From an uncultured Pelagibacteraceae bacterium (lineage in GTDB: Bacteria > Pseudomonadota > Alphaproteobacteria > Pelagibacterales > Pelagibacteraceae): a DNA stretch of 35,793 nucleotides. The notes beneath the pieces are model-generated. The model saw nothing but the letters and a program-made list of their open reading frames with translations. It was not told the DNA's origin and made no database searches. This document shows, one piece after another, positions 1 to 6,670 of the stretch. Positions within the stretch are counted from its first letter, which is position 1. The number at the start of each line of letters is the position of its first letter. Position numbers and translations under genes: made by a program. The DNA is taken from assembly GCA_902551895.1 (NCBI GenBank), contig CACDEU010000011.1, positions 1 through 35,793 of the forward strand. The letters run 5' to 3'.

Positions 1-2
1 TG

Positions 3-476
3 ATTGAAACAATCAATAAAATTGTTAGAACTCAAAGATTAATTCTAAGTGAGTTTGGTAGAGAAGCAACACCAGAAGAGTTATCAAAAAAACTTAGAAT
101 GCCATTAGACAAAGTAAGAAAAGTTCTTAAAATTTCAAAAGAACCCGTTTCTTTAGAAAAACCAGTTGGAGATGAAGAAGATAGCAGCCTTGGTGATTTT
201 ATAGAAGATACCAAAGCATTAGCGCCATTAGAGCAAGCTATAAAATCTAATTTAAGCGAAGCAACAACTAAAATCTTATCTACTTTAACTCCTAGAGAAG
301 AAAGAGTTTTAAGAATGAGATTTGGTGTAGGCATGAATACTGATCATACTTTAGAAGAAGTTGGATTACAATTTTCTGTTACGAGAGAAAGAATTCGACA
401 AATTGAAGCTAAAGCGCTTAGAAAATTAAAACATCCAAGCCGATCTAAACAACTAAAAAGTTTCTTAGAAAGTTAA
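3..476 (+). CDS. rpoD: RNA polymerase primary sigma factor RpoD, C-terminal part (5' truncated by window edge)
   Basis: This is the C-terminal end of the housekeeping sigma-70 factor. The frame is open from base 3 and continues through the first internal ATG at 99, so the gene extends left of the window. Region 3 comes first, with the pattern IETINKI...[12 protein letters not shown]. It is followed by DFIED, which is typical of RpoD rather than RpoH. Region 4.2 holds the helix-turn-helix that reads the -35 box, around [20 protein letters not shown], and then the RpoD-type tail [12 protein letters not shown]. The stop at 474-476 lies 6 nt before a tRNA gene on the same strand, so the two may share a transcript. 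The family assignment is very sure; only about 157 residues are visible. Confidence 0.96.
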   Translation: METINKIVRTQRLILSEFGREATPEELSKKLRMPLDKVRKVLKISKEPVSLEKPVGDEEDSSLGDFIEDTKALAPLEQAIKSNLSEATTKILSTLTPREERVLRMRFGVGMNTDHTLEEVGLQFSVTRERIRQIEAKALRKLKHPSRSKQLKSFLES

Positions 477-482
477 ATATTT

Positions 483-557
483 GGGCCGTTAGCTCAATAG
501 TAGAGTACTGCATTGACATTGCAGGGGTAGTTGGAGCGTAACCAACACGGCCCACCA
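483..557 (+). tRNA. tRNA-Val (anticodon GAC) with unusual D/T-loop elbow
   Basis: A full cloverleaf with encoded CCA can be folded by hand. The acceptor pairs 483-489 with 547-553 (7 of 7 pairs). The D stem is 492-495 with 503-506. The anticodon stem is 508-512 with 520-524, and its loop TTGACAT gives anticodon GAC (Val). The T stem 530-534 pairs perfectly with 542-546, and CCA is at 555-557. The T loop reads AGCGTAA instead of the usual TTCRANY, and the D loop reads AATAGTA, with A in place of the first G of the GG pair. All stems are intact, which argues for a working tRNA rather than a decayed one. The gene begins 6 nt after the rpoD stop with no room for its own promoter. Confidence 0.88.
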
Positions 558-575
558 TTCAGAATTTATCTTTAA

Positions 576-602
576 TTGATAACTGTATAAAAATGATATA
601 AT
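576..602 (+). promoter_or_regulatory. Candidate promoter for the CAU tRNA
   Basis: A perfect TATAAT at 597-602 sits 15 bases before the tRNA at 618. That distance suits a start site near 609 and a short leader. A TTGATA lies at 576-581 but leaves only a 15-bp spacer, so the -35 assignment is weak. The call was made by eye. Confidence 0.45.
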
Positions 603-617
603 TAACTAATAATTTTT

Positions 618-694
618 GGGCCTGTAGCTCAGTTGGTTAGAGCAGTACACTCATAATGTATTGGTCCCAGGTTCGAGTCCTGGCGGGCCCACCA
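618..694 (+). tRNA. tRNA with CAU anticodon, probably tRNA-Ile2 (lysidine-modified), possibly elongator Met
   Basis: This is a canonical cloverleaf with encoded CCA at 692-694. The acceptor pairs 618-624 with 684-690 (one U:G). The D stem is 627-630 with 640-643 and the loop contains GG. The anticodon stem is 645-649 with 657-661, and the loop CTCATAA gives anticodon CAT. The T loop is the normal TTCGAGT. A CAU tRNA can be initiator Met, elongator Met or Ile2. The first acceptor pair is a G:C Watson-Crick pair, which argues against an initiator. The pairs C4:G69 and C5:G68 match the determinants reported for the lysidine synthetase TilS on E. coli tRNA-Ile2, so Ile2 is favoured by inference. 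It converges with mlaC, whose stop is 8 nt away. Confidence 0.9.
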
Positions 695-702
695 TTAAGC
701 AT

Positions 703-1305
703 TTAATCTTTTTCTACAAATTCTTTAAGATTTTTAAACAAAGCATTAATGTCACCATCATTACTTTGAATAATTGAATAAAATTCTTCTTTTTGAACTT
801 TAGCCAAACTAACACCTTCAATGATAAGATCTATTATTAGAGGATTATCCAGATCTTTTGTAACAACTCTCCAATCAATTTTCACTTCGGGTTTATCATC
901 AGTAGCTATAAGAGTGCTTGAGACCATTGTATACTTGTCGTTTAATTTTTTTTGAGAATTAACTATAATTTTTGGATCTGAATATTGAGCCAGCCTACTT
1001 GAAAATGTTTTTAAAAAATATTTAGTAAAAATATCTAAATATTCTTCTTTTTTCTGATCTGAAATATTTTTTCTATATTTTCCAAGCGAATAAAATCCAA
1101 TTCCTCTGATATCAACACTTTTTAAAGCAATTACTTTTAGTTTACTAATTTTTAGATCTTTGCTTAAATTTTGGTCCAAAGCCTTGGCTGCCTTATCAAC
1201 TGTTTGTTGAACAAATTCCTTAGGCTCAATAGAAAATGCATTAAATATAAAAAAAAAACTTAAAATTGTAACTGATAATAGCTTGGTAGCTTTTTTAACA
1301 AGCAT
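703..1305 (-). CDS. mlaC: Phospholipid-binding periplasmic protein MlaC (Ttg2D family)
   Basis: MlaC is the soluble periplasmic shuttle that carries phospholipid between the outer-membrane MlaA complex and the inner-membrane MlaFEDB transporter. The protein has 200 residues, a normal family length. An N-terminal signal peptide spans about residues 1-25 (a Lys-rich start, then a hydrophobic stretch ending near NAFS). The rest fits the family pattern: FVQQTVDKA near the start, the central IDIFTKYF-like helix (here LDIFTKYFLKTF), and IDWRVV followed by DLIIEGVSL near the C-terminus. It lies 11 nt downstream of mlaA on the same strand and is probably co-transcribed with it. The other mla genes are not in the window. 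The assignment is confident from motifs and from pairing with mlaA. Confidence 0.9.
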   Translation of the reverse strand: MLVKKATKLLSVTILSFFFIFNAFSIEPKEFVQQTVDKAAKALDQNLSKDLKISKLKVIALKSVDIRGIGFYSLGKYRKNISDQKKEEYLDIFTKYFLKTFSSRLAQYSDPKIIVNSQKKLNDKYTMVSSTLIATDDKPEVKIDWRVVTKDLDNPLIIDLIIEGVSLAKVQKEEFYSIIQSNDGDINALFKNLKEFVEKD

Positions 1306-1316
1306 TATGTTTAAAT

Positions 1317-2096
1317 TTATTCGATTTCTTCCCAGTCGCTATCATCCTGAGTTTGTGTAGCGCCAGTTGCATTTAGTATTCTCTTTCGTCTATCTTGTAA
1401 ATATAAACTTTTTACTGAAGCATAAAAATCTATAGAATTTTCTTCAAGATTATTTATGTCATCAAAGTTTTTAGCTCTAAAATCAACGCCGCCCACACCT
1501 TTTGAAGCATAATAATCAAAATCAGAAAAATAACGAGTGTCATTTTTAACAGTGACATTGTACCAAGCATCTCCACCCATATAATTTCCTAAAGATCCGA
1601 GAGCATCTCTTGCAGTAGATGGACCAAGTACCGGAAGTACCACGTAGCATCCTTCACCAACTCCCCAACTGCCCAATGTTTGTCCAAAATCTTCTTTCTC
1701 ATAACTATTTAATCCAATAGCAGATGCTGGATCAAATATTCCTATTATTCCAACTGTAGAATTTACTATAAACCTTAAAGTATTTTTTCCTGCAATGCCA
1801 AGATCTCCTTGAAGAACATTATTTGGAATAGTTAGAAGTGTTGACAAGTTTCCAACAAAATTACTTGTTCCAGTTCTTATTGGTGATGGTAAATGCAAGT
1901 ATCCTTTTGCCAAAGGTTTAAAAACTATTCCATCTATAGCCTGGTTAAATGCAAAAATTCCTCTATTTACTGTTTCAAAACAATCTTTGATTTCTCCATT
2001 TGTATTTTTAGACAATTCATTTTGACCATCGCTACCCGCCATAGACGAAGTTGCTACAAATAATGACAAAATTAAAACCTTTAAAATTCTGCTCAT
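1317..2096 (-). CDS. mlaA: MlaA (VacJ) outer-membrane lipid asymmetry protein
   Basis: MlaA forms the outer-membrane ring that removes misplaced phospholipids from the outer leaflet and hands them to MlaC. The 259 residues show the VacJ family core: DCFETVNRGIFAFNQ, then LPSPIRTGTSNFVGNL, TIPNNVLQG, STVGIIGIFDPAS, EDFGQTLGSWGVG and YVVLPVLGPSTARD. A signal peptide covers about residues 1-20, but no cysteine follows it (the cleavage region reads TSSMAGSDG). The lipobox that makes E. coli MlaA a lipoprotein is therefore absent. The C-terminus is acidic (DDSDWEEIE). It is the first gene of a minus-strand pair with mlaC and is divergent from the amidase gene. The family call is very sure. Confidence 0.94.
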   Translation of the reverse strand: MSRILKVLILSLFVATSSMAGSDGQNELSKNTNGEIKDCFETVNRGIFAFNQAIDGIVFKPLAKGYLHLPSPIRTGTSNFVGNLSTLLTIPNNVLQGDLGIAGKNTLRFIVNSTVGIIGIFDPASAIGLNSYEKEDFGQTLGSWGVGEGCYVVLPVLGPSTARDALGSLGNYMGGDAWYNVTVKNDTRYFSDFDYYASKGVGGVDFRAKNFDDINNLEENSIDFYASVKSLYLQDRRKRILNATGATQTQDDSDWEEIE

Positions 2097-2105
2097 AGTT
2101 CAATT

Positions 2106-2134
2106 TTTATATGTATATCTTTATTAAAAGTAAA
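2106..2134 (-). promoter_or_regulatory. Candidate promoter for mlaA-mlaC
   Basis: Read on the minus strand, TTTACT (2129-2134) and TATAAA (2106-2111) are separated by exactly 17 bp. The mlaA ATG begins at 2096, only 9 nt beyond the -10 box, so the transcript leader would be a few bases at most. The call was made by eye. Confidence 0.45.
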
Positions 2135-2145
2135 TCTATATTTTG

Positions 2146-2154
2146 TGTTATAAT
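2146..2154 (+). promoter_or_regulatory. Candidate extended -10 promoter for the amidase gene
   Basis: TGT followed by a perfect TATAAT (2149-2154) makes an extended -10 element. No good -35 is present at the right distance. The gene's ATG is at 2163, 8 nt after the -10 box, which predicts an almost leaderless mRNA. No ribosome binding site is visible before the ATG. Confidence 0.5.
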
Positions 2155-2162
2155 TCTTTAAA

Positions 2163-2894
2163 ATGCACATAAAAACTTCACATAATTACTCACTAAATTT
2201 TTCAACCTCAGCAAGAAATAAGAAAAAGATAAAATACATAGTTTATCATTACACTGGAATGCGTAGCGAAAATAAGGCTATAAAAAGACTAACTGACCTT
2301 AATTCAAATGTTAGCTGCCATTATTTTATTAAAAGAAATGGTAAAATTATTTTAATAGTACCAGAATTATATGAAGCATGGCATGCTGGAAAATCTAATT
2401 GGAAAAAAGATATTTCATTAAACAAAAAATCTATAGGAATTGAAATTTCAAATAAAGGCCATGAATTTGGATACGAAAATTTTTCAAAAGGCCAAATAAA
2501 ATCTTTAATTAAATTATCGAAATATTTAATAAAAAAATACAATATCAAAGCTTCAAATATATTAGGACATTCAGATATTGCCTTTGAAAGAAAAAAAGAC
2601 CCAGGTGAAAAATTTCCTTGGAGTTATTTAGAAAGAAAAAAAATCGGAATATGGCATAAAATGGAAGAAAAGAAGCTTAAAAAATTTAGAAACAAAAAAA
2701 TTTCAAATATTGAAGTGCTTAAATTTATTAATTATTTAAATAAAATTGGATATTTAACTAAAAACTTGAAAAATATTAATAAAACAAAACTTATTAAAAG
2801 TTTTCAAAGAAGATTTAGGCAAAAGTTAATAAATGGGAAAATAGATAAAGAATGCCTTATTATAGCTGAAAAAATGAGCAAATTATCTAAGTAA
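2163..2894 (+). CDS. N-acetylmuramoyl-L-alanine amidase, Amidase_2 family (AmpD/AmiD type)
   Basis: This zinc amidase cleaves the bond between MurNAc and L-alanine in peptidoglycan or its turnover fragments. The 243 residues contain the Amidase_2 core: IVYHYTG with His29, SCHYFIKRNGKI, the EAWHAGKSNW segment, SIGIEISN, GHSDIA with His136, and KDPGEKFPW with Asp146. His29, His136 and Asp146 are the likely zinc ligands. A C-terminal region of about residues 180-240 is helical and Lys-rich, and sits where AmiD proteins carry a peptidoglycan-binding domain; that equivalence is inference. No signal peptide or lipobox is visible, so a cytoplasmic AmpD-like role is possible. ATG 2163 is the only ATG before the catalytic core; the next is inside it. 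It is divergent from mlaA. Confidence 0.88.
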   Translation: MHIKTSHNYSLNFSTSARNKKKIKYIVYHYTGMRSENKAIKRLTDLNSNVSCHYFIKRNGKIILIVPELYEAWHAGKSNWKKDISLNKKSIGIEISNKGHEFGYENFSKGQIKSLIKLSKYLIKKYNIKASNILGHSDIAFERKKDPGEKFPWSYLERKKIGIWHKMEEKKLKKFRNKKISNIEVLKFINYLNKIGYLTKNLKNINKTKLIKSFQRRFRQKLINGKIDKECLIIAEKMSKLSK

Positions 2895-2904
2895 TTATTT
2901 TTTC

Positions 2905-2932
2905 TTGAAAAAATCAAAATAATGAATATTTT
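2905..2932 (+). promoter_or_regulatory. Candidate promoter for rnpB
   Basis: TTGAAA (2905-2910) and TATTTT (2927-2932) are separated by 16 bp and would start transcription near 2939, where helix P1 of RNase P RNA begins. The -10 box is a weak match. The position supports the call. Confidence 0.4.
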
Positions 2933-2935
2933 GAT

Positions 2936-3298
2936 CAAGCCAGATAAATGACTTATCGCTTTAATTAATTTTAAAGAGGAAAGTCCGGGCTCTACAAAGA
3001 CACAGTGCCAGTTAATGGCTGGCGGGGGCAACCCCAGGGATAGTGCCACAGAAAATAAACCGCCTCATCAAGGCAAGGGTGAAAAGGTGTGGTAAGAGCG
3101 CACCGGCTGTTTGGTAACAAGCAGCGCATGGAAAACCCCACTGAGAGCAAAACTGAGTAGAGATGACATTGTTAGAAATAACTAAAAGCAGTCTTTGGCT
3201 AGTCATCAGGGTTAGTTGCTTGAGCCTTAAAGTGATTTAAGGCCTAGAGAAATGATAGGTTTAAATGACAGAACCCGGCTTATAATTTATCTGGCACT
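2936..3298 (+). ncRNA. rnpB: RNase P catalytic RNA, bacterial class A
   Basis: This is the RNA subunit of RNase P, which trims tRNA 5' ends. The hallmark GAGGAAAGTCCGGGCTC block begins at 2976. It is followed by the GCCACAGAAAATAAACCGCC-type region near 3045, the AAGAGCGCACCGG segment near 3094, GCTTGAGCC near 3218 and the terminal ACAGAACCCGGCTTAT block near 3268. The ends are set by a perfect 11-bp helix P1 (2939-2949 with 3285-3295), which closes the molecule. The total of about 360 nt is normal for class A. The stretch between the amidase gene and mraZ (2895-3440) holds this RNA followed by the mraZ promoter. The exact 3' end is not certain to a few bases. Confidence 0.95.
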
Positions 3299-3374
3299 TC
3301 AAAATTAAAAAATTTTCAATAGAAACGTTTCATATTTGTTCTTCAAATAAGATATTAATGCAAAATATTAAGTG

Positions 3375-3403
3375 TTGACGACTACAAATAAAACCCATAA
3401 TAT
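3375..3403 (+). promoter_or_regulatory. Sigma-70 promoter of the mraZ-ftsZ division and cell-wall operon
   Basis: TTGACG (3375-3380) and TAATAT (3398-3403) are separated by exactly 17 bp, the best -35/-10 pair seen in the window. The predicted start lies near 3410, giving a leader of about 30 nt before the mraZ ATG at 3441. It is the only clear promoter before a run of genes that stays tightly spaced to 20792. Confidence 0.7.
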
Positions 3404-3417
3404 CCCATAAAAACCCA
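3394..3417 (-). promoter_or_regulatory. Putative MraZ operator: three TGGG repeats at 10-bp spacing
   Basis: On the minus strand TGGG occurs three times, at 3394-3397, 3404-3407 and 3414-3417, exactly 10 bp apart. MraZ is known to bind three or more direct TGGG/GTGG-type repeats at this spacing and to repress its own operon. Here the repeats overlap the -10 box and the predicted start site, consistent with repression by blocking polymerase. The site is read from sequence; the binding is inference from the family. Confidence 0.65.
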
Positions 3418-3440
3418 AATTAGGGTTAAATTTATGAGCT

Positions 3441-3896
3441 ATGTTTTTATCTACTTACGAAAACAAACTGGACAAAAAGGGAAGGGTTTCTGTGCCGGCT
3501 TCTTTTAGATCTTACTTATCTAATTTAGGTTATAATGGTGTAATTTGTTATCCTTCATTTAATAATCAATGTATTGAGGCATGGCCCCAAGATAGAATTG
3601 AAAAAATTTCAAACGCAATTGACTCATTAAATCCTTTTGAGGAAAAAAAAGATTATTTTGCAACATCAATATTGTCTGAAAGTATAAATTTACAATTTGA
3701 TAGCGAAGGTAGAATTTTATTATCATCAAAATTATTAAAACATGCAAAAATTAAAAATAGTATGTTATTTGTTGGTCAGGGTAAAACTTTCCAAATATGG
3801 GAACCATCAACATTTGAAAAATTTAGGGTAACTGCGAAAAGAAAATCAAACATTCATAGAGCTAGCCTTAAATGGGAGCGACAATTTAATAACTAA
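3441..3896 (+). CDS. mraZ: Transcriptional regulator MraZ
   Basis: MraZ is an AbrB-fold DNA-binding protein that forms a ring and controls the dcw operon. The 151 residues match family length. Two copies of the conserved half-domain are visible: [20 protein letters not shown] at residues 4-23, and the second centred on [12 protein letters not shown]. The DxxGR signature is present in both. The start at 3441 gives the classic MFLSTYE N-terminus. An ATG at 3434 is out of frame and can be ignored. It is first in the operon, 11 nt before ftsZ, directly behind a promoter with three TGGG repeats that it may bind. Confidence 0.95.
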   Translation: MFLSTYENKLDKKGRVSVPASFRSYLSNLGYNGVICYPSFNNQCIEAWPQDRIEKISNAIDSLNPFEEKKDYFATSILSESINLQFDSEGRILLSSKLLKHAKIKNSMLFVGQGKTFQIWEPSTFEKFRVTAKRKSNIHRASLKWERQFNN

Positions 3897-3907
3897 AAGG
3901 GAGATAT

Positions 3908-5329
3908 ATGACTATAAACTTTAAACAACCAGATATTAGAGAGTTGAAACCAAGAATACTAGTTCTTGGAGTTGGAGGAGCAGGTGGAAATGCAATAAAT
4001 GAAATGATTGATGCTGGAATGCAAGGGGTAGAATTTATTGCAGTAAATACAGATGCTCAAGATTTAAAACTTAGTAAAGCACATACCAAAATACAAATAG
4101 GGTTAAATTTAACTAAAGGCCTAGGAGCTGGTGCTAAAATTGACATTGGTCAGGCGGCTGCTGATGAGTCTTTAAATGAAATTGTAAATTGTTTACAAGG
4201 TTCAAATATGGTTTTTATTGCTGCAGGTATGGGTGGTGGAACTGGGACAGGTTCTGCTCATGTTATTGCTCGAGCAGCTAAAGAATTAAATATTTTAACA
4301 GTAGGAGTTGTAACCCTTCCTTTTCTTTATGAAGGTCCTTCTAGAATGAGAAGAGCACAACATGGTTTAGAAGAGCTTAGAAAACATGTTGATACCATTA
4401 TTGTTATTCCAAATCAAAACTTGTTTAAAATTGCAAGTGAGCAGACAACATTTGAAGAGTCTTTTGAATTATCAAACAATGTTTTATTGCATGGAGTTCA
4501 AAGTATTACAGATTTAATGGTTAGACCAGGTTTAATAAATTTAGATTTTGCAGATGTTGAAACTGTTATGAGTTCAATGGGCAAAGCAATGATGGGAACA
4601 GGAGAAGCTGAAGGAGAAGGTAGAGCATCAAAAGCCGCAGAAATGGCAATCAGTAATCCATTAATTGATGACTATACACTTAAAGGCGCAAAAGGTTTAT
4701 TGGTTAATATAACTGGCGGTAAAGATTTAAAGCTGTTTGAAGTAGATGAGGCTGTAAACAAAGTAAGAGCAGAAGTGGATACTGAGGCAGAATTAATAAT
4801 TGGAGCTATAACAGATCCCTCACTTGATGGAAAGATGAGAGTATCAATTGTTGCAACCGCTCTTGATGGTCAACAACCAGAGTCAAAATCAGTAATTAAT
4901 ATGGTTCATAGAATTCAGAATAGAAATCCAGGTTATTCTGAATTTCAAAACCCCGACTCACATCAATCGTTTAATTTTTCATCTAGTGTAGCAGCACCAA
5001 TATCAGAGGGTGCCACAGCGTTAAAGTTAGAAAATGAAATACAGGAAGAGACAGTCAATGAAGTCGAACAATTTGAACAAAACAATAACGAAGTTCTTAC
5101 GGATAATTTGGTAAAAGAAGAAACAATTGTTGAAGAAAACCAAACTCACGAACAGCCAGAAGTTTCTAATGGTTTAGAAAATTTTGAAATTGAAGAAGAA
5201 ACACCTGAACTTTTTAGTTCAGAAAGTGAAAATAATTTATCAGATGAAACATCAGAGTCCAAAGAAACTGATAATTTGGACGAAGATGATTTAGAGATAC
5301 CGGCATTTTTAAGAAGACAAAAGAACTAA
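3908..5329 (+). CDS. ftsZ: Cell division GTPase FtsZ
   Basis: FtsZ is the tubulin-like GTPase that polymerises into the Z ring at mid-cell. The 473 residues show the full layout: an N-terminal nucleotide-binding region ([15 protein letters not shown]), the tubulin signature GGGTGTG at about 109-115, and the T7 catalytic loop NLDFAD with Asp213 and Asp216. A long acidic variable linker runs from about 320 to 460, and the C-terminal tail [12 protein letters not shown] binds FtsA and other partners. A strong ribosome binding site (AAGGGAG, 3897-3903) precedes the ATG, unlike most downstream genes. The gene lies between mraZ and rsmH rather than after ftsA. Its base composition is clearly richer in G and C than the mur genes that follow. 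Confidence 0.98.
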   Translation: MTINFKQPDIRELKPRILVLGVGGAGGNAINEMIDAGMQGVEFIAVNTDAQDLKLSKAHTKIQIGLNLTKGLGAGAKIDIGQAAADESLNEIVNCLQGSNMVFIAAGMGGGTGTGSAHVIARAAKELNILTVGVVTLPFLYEGPSRMRRAQHGLEELRKHVDTIIVIPNQNLFKIASEQTTFEESFELSNNVLLHGVQSITDLMVRPGLINLDFADVETVMSSMGKAMMGTGEAEGEGRASKAAEMAISNPLIDDYTLKGAKGLLVNITGGKDLKLFEVDEAVNKVRAEVDTEAELIIGAITDPSLDGKMRVSIVATALDGQQPESKSVINMVHRIQNRNPGYSEFQNPDSHQSFNFSSSVAAPISEGATALKLENEIQEETVNEVEQFEQNNNEVLTDNLVKEETIVEENQTHEQPEVSNGLENFEIEEETPELFSSESENNLSDETSESKETDNLDEDDLEIPAFLRRQKN

Positions 5330-5347
5330 TGGTCTTCAAAAAAATAA

Positions 5348-6355
5348 ATGAATGCCACCATAAAACTTGAAAATGTAAAACATTTTCCAGTTTTGCTAAA
5401 TGAAGTAATTAGCATAATTTCCCCTCTATATGGTGGCACATTTATTGACTGTACGTTTGGTCAAGGTGGATATTCAAAAAAAATACTAGAAAATAATAAT
5501 AATAAAGTTTACGCATTGGACAGGGATTCTGCTTCAATAAAAATAATAAATACATTTAAAAAAAAATATCCAAACAGATTTGAATTTGAAAATAGGAAAT
5601 TTAGTGAAATTTCAAATTTAGAAAAAAATATAAAAGATCTAAAAGGTATAATTTTTGATTTAGGTTATTCAACAACTCAAATTAAAGATCCAGAAAAAGG
5701 TTTATCATTTAATAACAAAGGTAAATTGAATATGAAAATGGGCTTAAATAAATTTTCAGCAGATGATGTAATAAATAAATTAGGGCAAAAGGAACTTAAC
5801 AAAATATTTAAAATATTTGGAGAAGAAAATAGTGGCTCAATAATATCTAAAAAAATTATATCATTTAGAAAAAATAAAAATATTCAAACAGAAAATCTGG
5901 TTGATATTATTAACTCAGTTAAAAAAAAAAGATTTTCAAAAATTCACAACGCCACAAAAGTTTTTCAAGCACTTAGAATTATTGTGAATAATGAAATTAG
6001 TGAATTGATTGATGGTTTAATAAATAGTTTTAAAATTTTGCCTGTAGGAGGTGTGCTTGTAATTGTAACATTTCATTCCATTGAGGACAAAATTGTAAAA
6101 TTTTTTTTGAAAAATTATTCAGAAAACAAAAATGTTTCAAGATATTTGCCTTCAAGAGCCGAAAAAAAAAACTTATTTAAATTAATAAATAAAAAACCAA
6201 TAATTCCAGGAACAAATGAGATTAAGCTTAATCCGGCATCAAGATCAGCTAAACTCAGGTATGGAATCAAATTAAATAATCATTCTGATTTTTCAGAATT
6301 TACAAAAAAATTTAACTATTTATTAGATGTTGAAAAACTAGCCAAGGGAATATGA
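5348..6355 (+). CDS. rsmH: 16S rRNA (cytosine1402-N4)-methyltransferase RsmH (MraW)
   Basis: RsmH methylates N4 of C1402 in 16S rRNA using S-adenosylmethionine and is a usual member of dcw clusters. The 335 residues begin with the typical HFPVLLNEV (residues 12-20). The SAM-binding segment FIDCTFGQGGYSKKIL follows, then FDLGYSTTQI, where most RsmH proteins read DLGVSSxQ. Further on are KVFQALRIIVNNE, GGVLVIVTFHSIEDKIVK and the C-terminal NPASRSAKLR. It starts 18 nt after ftsZ, and its stop overlaps the ftsL start by 4 nt (ATGA), a sign of translational coupling. The middle part is unusually Lys- and Asn-rich, reflecting AT-rich composition. Function is confident. Confidence 0.95.
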   Translation: MNATIKLENVKHFPVLLNEVISIISPLYGGTFIDCTFGQGGYSKKILENNNNKVYALDRDSASIKIINTFKKKYPNRFEFENRKFSEISNLEKNIKDLKGIIFDLGYSTTQIKDPEKGLSFNNKGKLNMKMGLNKFSADDVINKLGQKELNKIFKIFGEENSGSIISKKIISFRKNKNIQTENLVDIINSVKKKRFSKIHNATKVFQALRIIVNNEISELIDGLINSFKILPVGGVLVIVTFHSIEDKIVKFFLKNYSENKNVSRYLPSRAEKKNLFKLINKKPIIPGTNEIKLNPASRSAKLRYGIKLNNHSDFSEFTKKFNYLLDVEKLAKGI

Positions 6356-6660
6356 AGAAAATTATTTTTTCAGTTACAATAGTTATTTTAATTTTTTTGA
6401 CTTCGATAATTAAAAGTTCAACAAAGAAAGTTGATATTGAAATTTTTGATTTAACGGAAGATATCAGATTATTAAATGAAAAGTATGAACTAGTCTTGTT
6501 GGATCATAACTACTTAAGCTCACCAAAAAAATTAAATGAATATCAAAAAAAATATTTTGAAAATGATTTAATTCCCACAGATATTGTAGACTTTGGAAAA
6601 ATAGAATTTAGCAATAACGAAATATTAATCAAAAATTCTGGAGATATAGCTGAAAAATAA
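6352..6660 (+). CDS. ftsL: Cell division protein FtsL (positional and structural assignment)
   Basis: FtsL is a small bitopic membrane protein that, with FtsB and FtsQ, activates the FtsW-FtsI septal synthase. The sequence is too divergent for motif recognition. The case rests on size (102 residues), one N-terminal transmembrane segment (about residues 3-20), a following heptad-like helical stretch (about 25-55), and its slot between rsmH and ftsI, where ftsL lies in most Proteobacteria. It overlaps rsmH by 4 nt. The C-terminal part, after about residue 60, includes a conserved-looking FGKIEF element. The role is inferred mainly from context. Confidence 0.8.
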   Translation: MKKIIFSVTIVILIFLTSIIKSSTKKVDIEIFDLTEDIRLLNEKYELVLLDHNYLSSPKKLNEYQKKYFENDLIPTDIVDFGKIEFSNNEILIKNSGDIAEK

Positions 6661-6670
6661 TAATAAGGAT

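Noticed and set aside
32-334. Minus-strand reading frame opposite rpoD
   Set aside because: It is fully inside the conserved sigma-70 region on the other strand and shows no motif or ribosome binding site.
2804-3206. Two minus-strand reading frames (2804-3049 and 3012-3206) across the RNase P RNA region
   Set aside because: They lie over the end of the amidase gene and the structured rnpB RNA, have no family features, and the RNA evidence is far stronger.
3301-3316. Inverted repeat AAAATT-AAAA-AATTTT after rnpB as a terminator
   Set aside because: The stem is only A:T pairs and no T-run follows, so it is not credible as an intrinsic terminator.
3322-3331. Perfect 10-bp palindrome GAAACGTTTC between rnpB and mraZ
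   Set aside because: A single short palindrome with no second copy seen; it is too little to name as a binding site.
3434-3440. ATG at 3434 as an alternative mraZ start
   Set aside because: It is out of frame with the conserved MraZ protein, which begins correctly at 3441.
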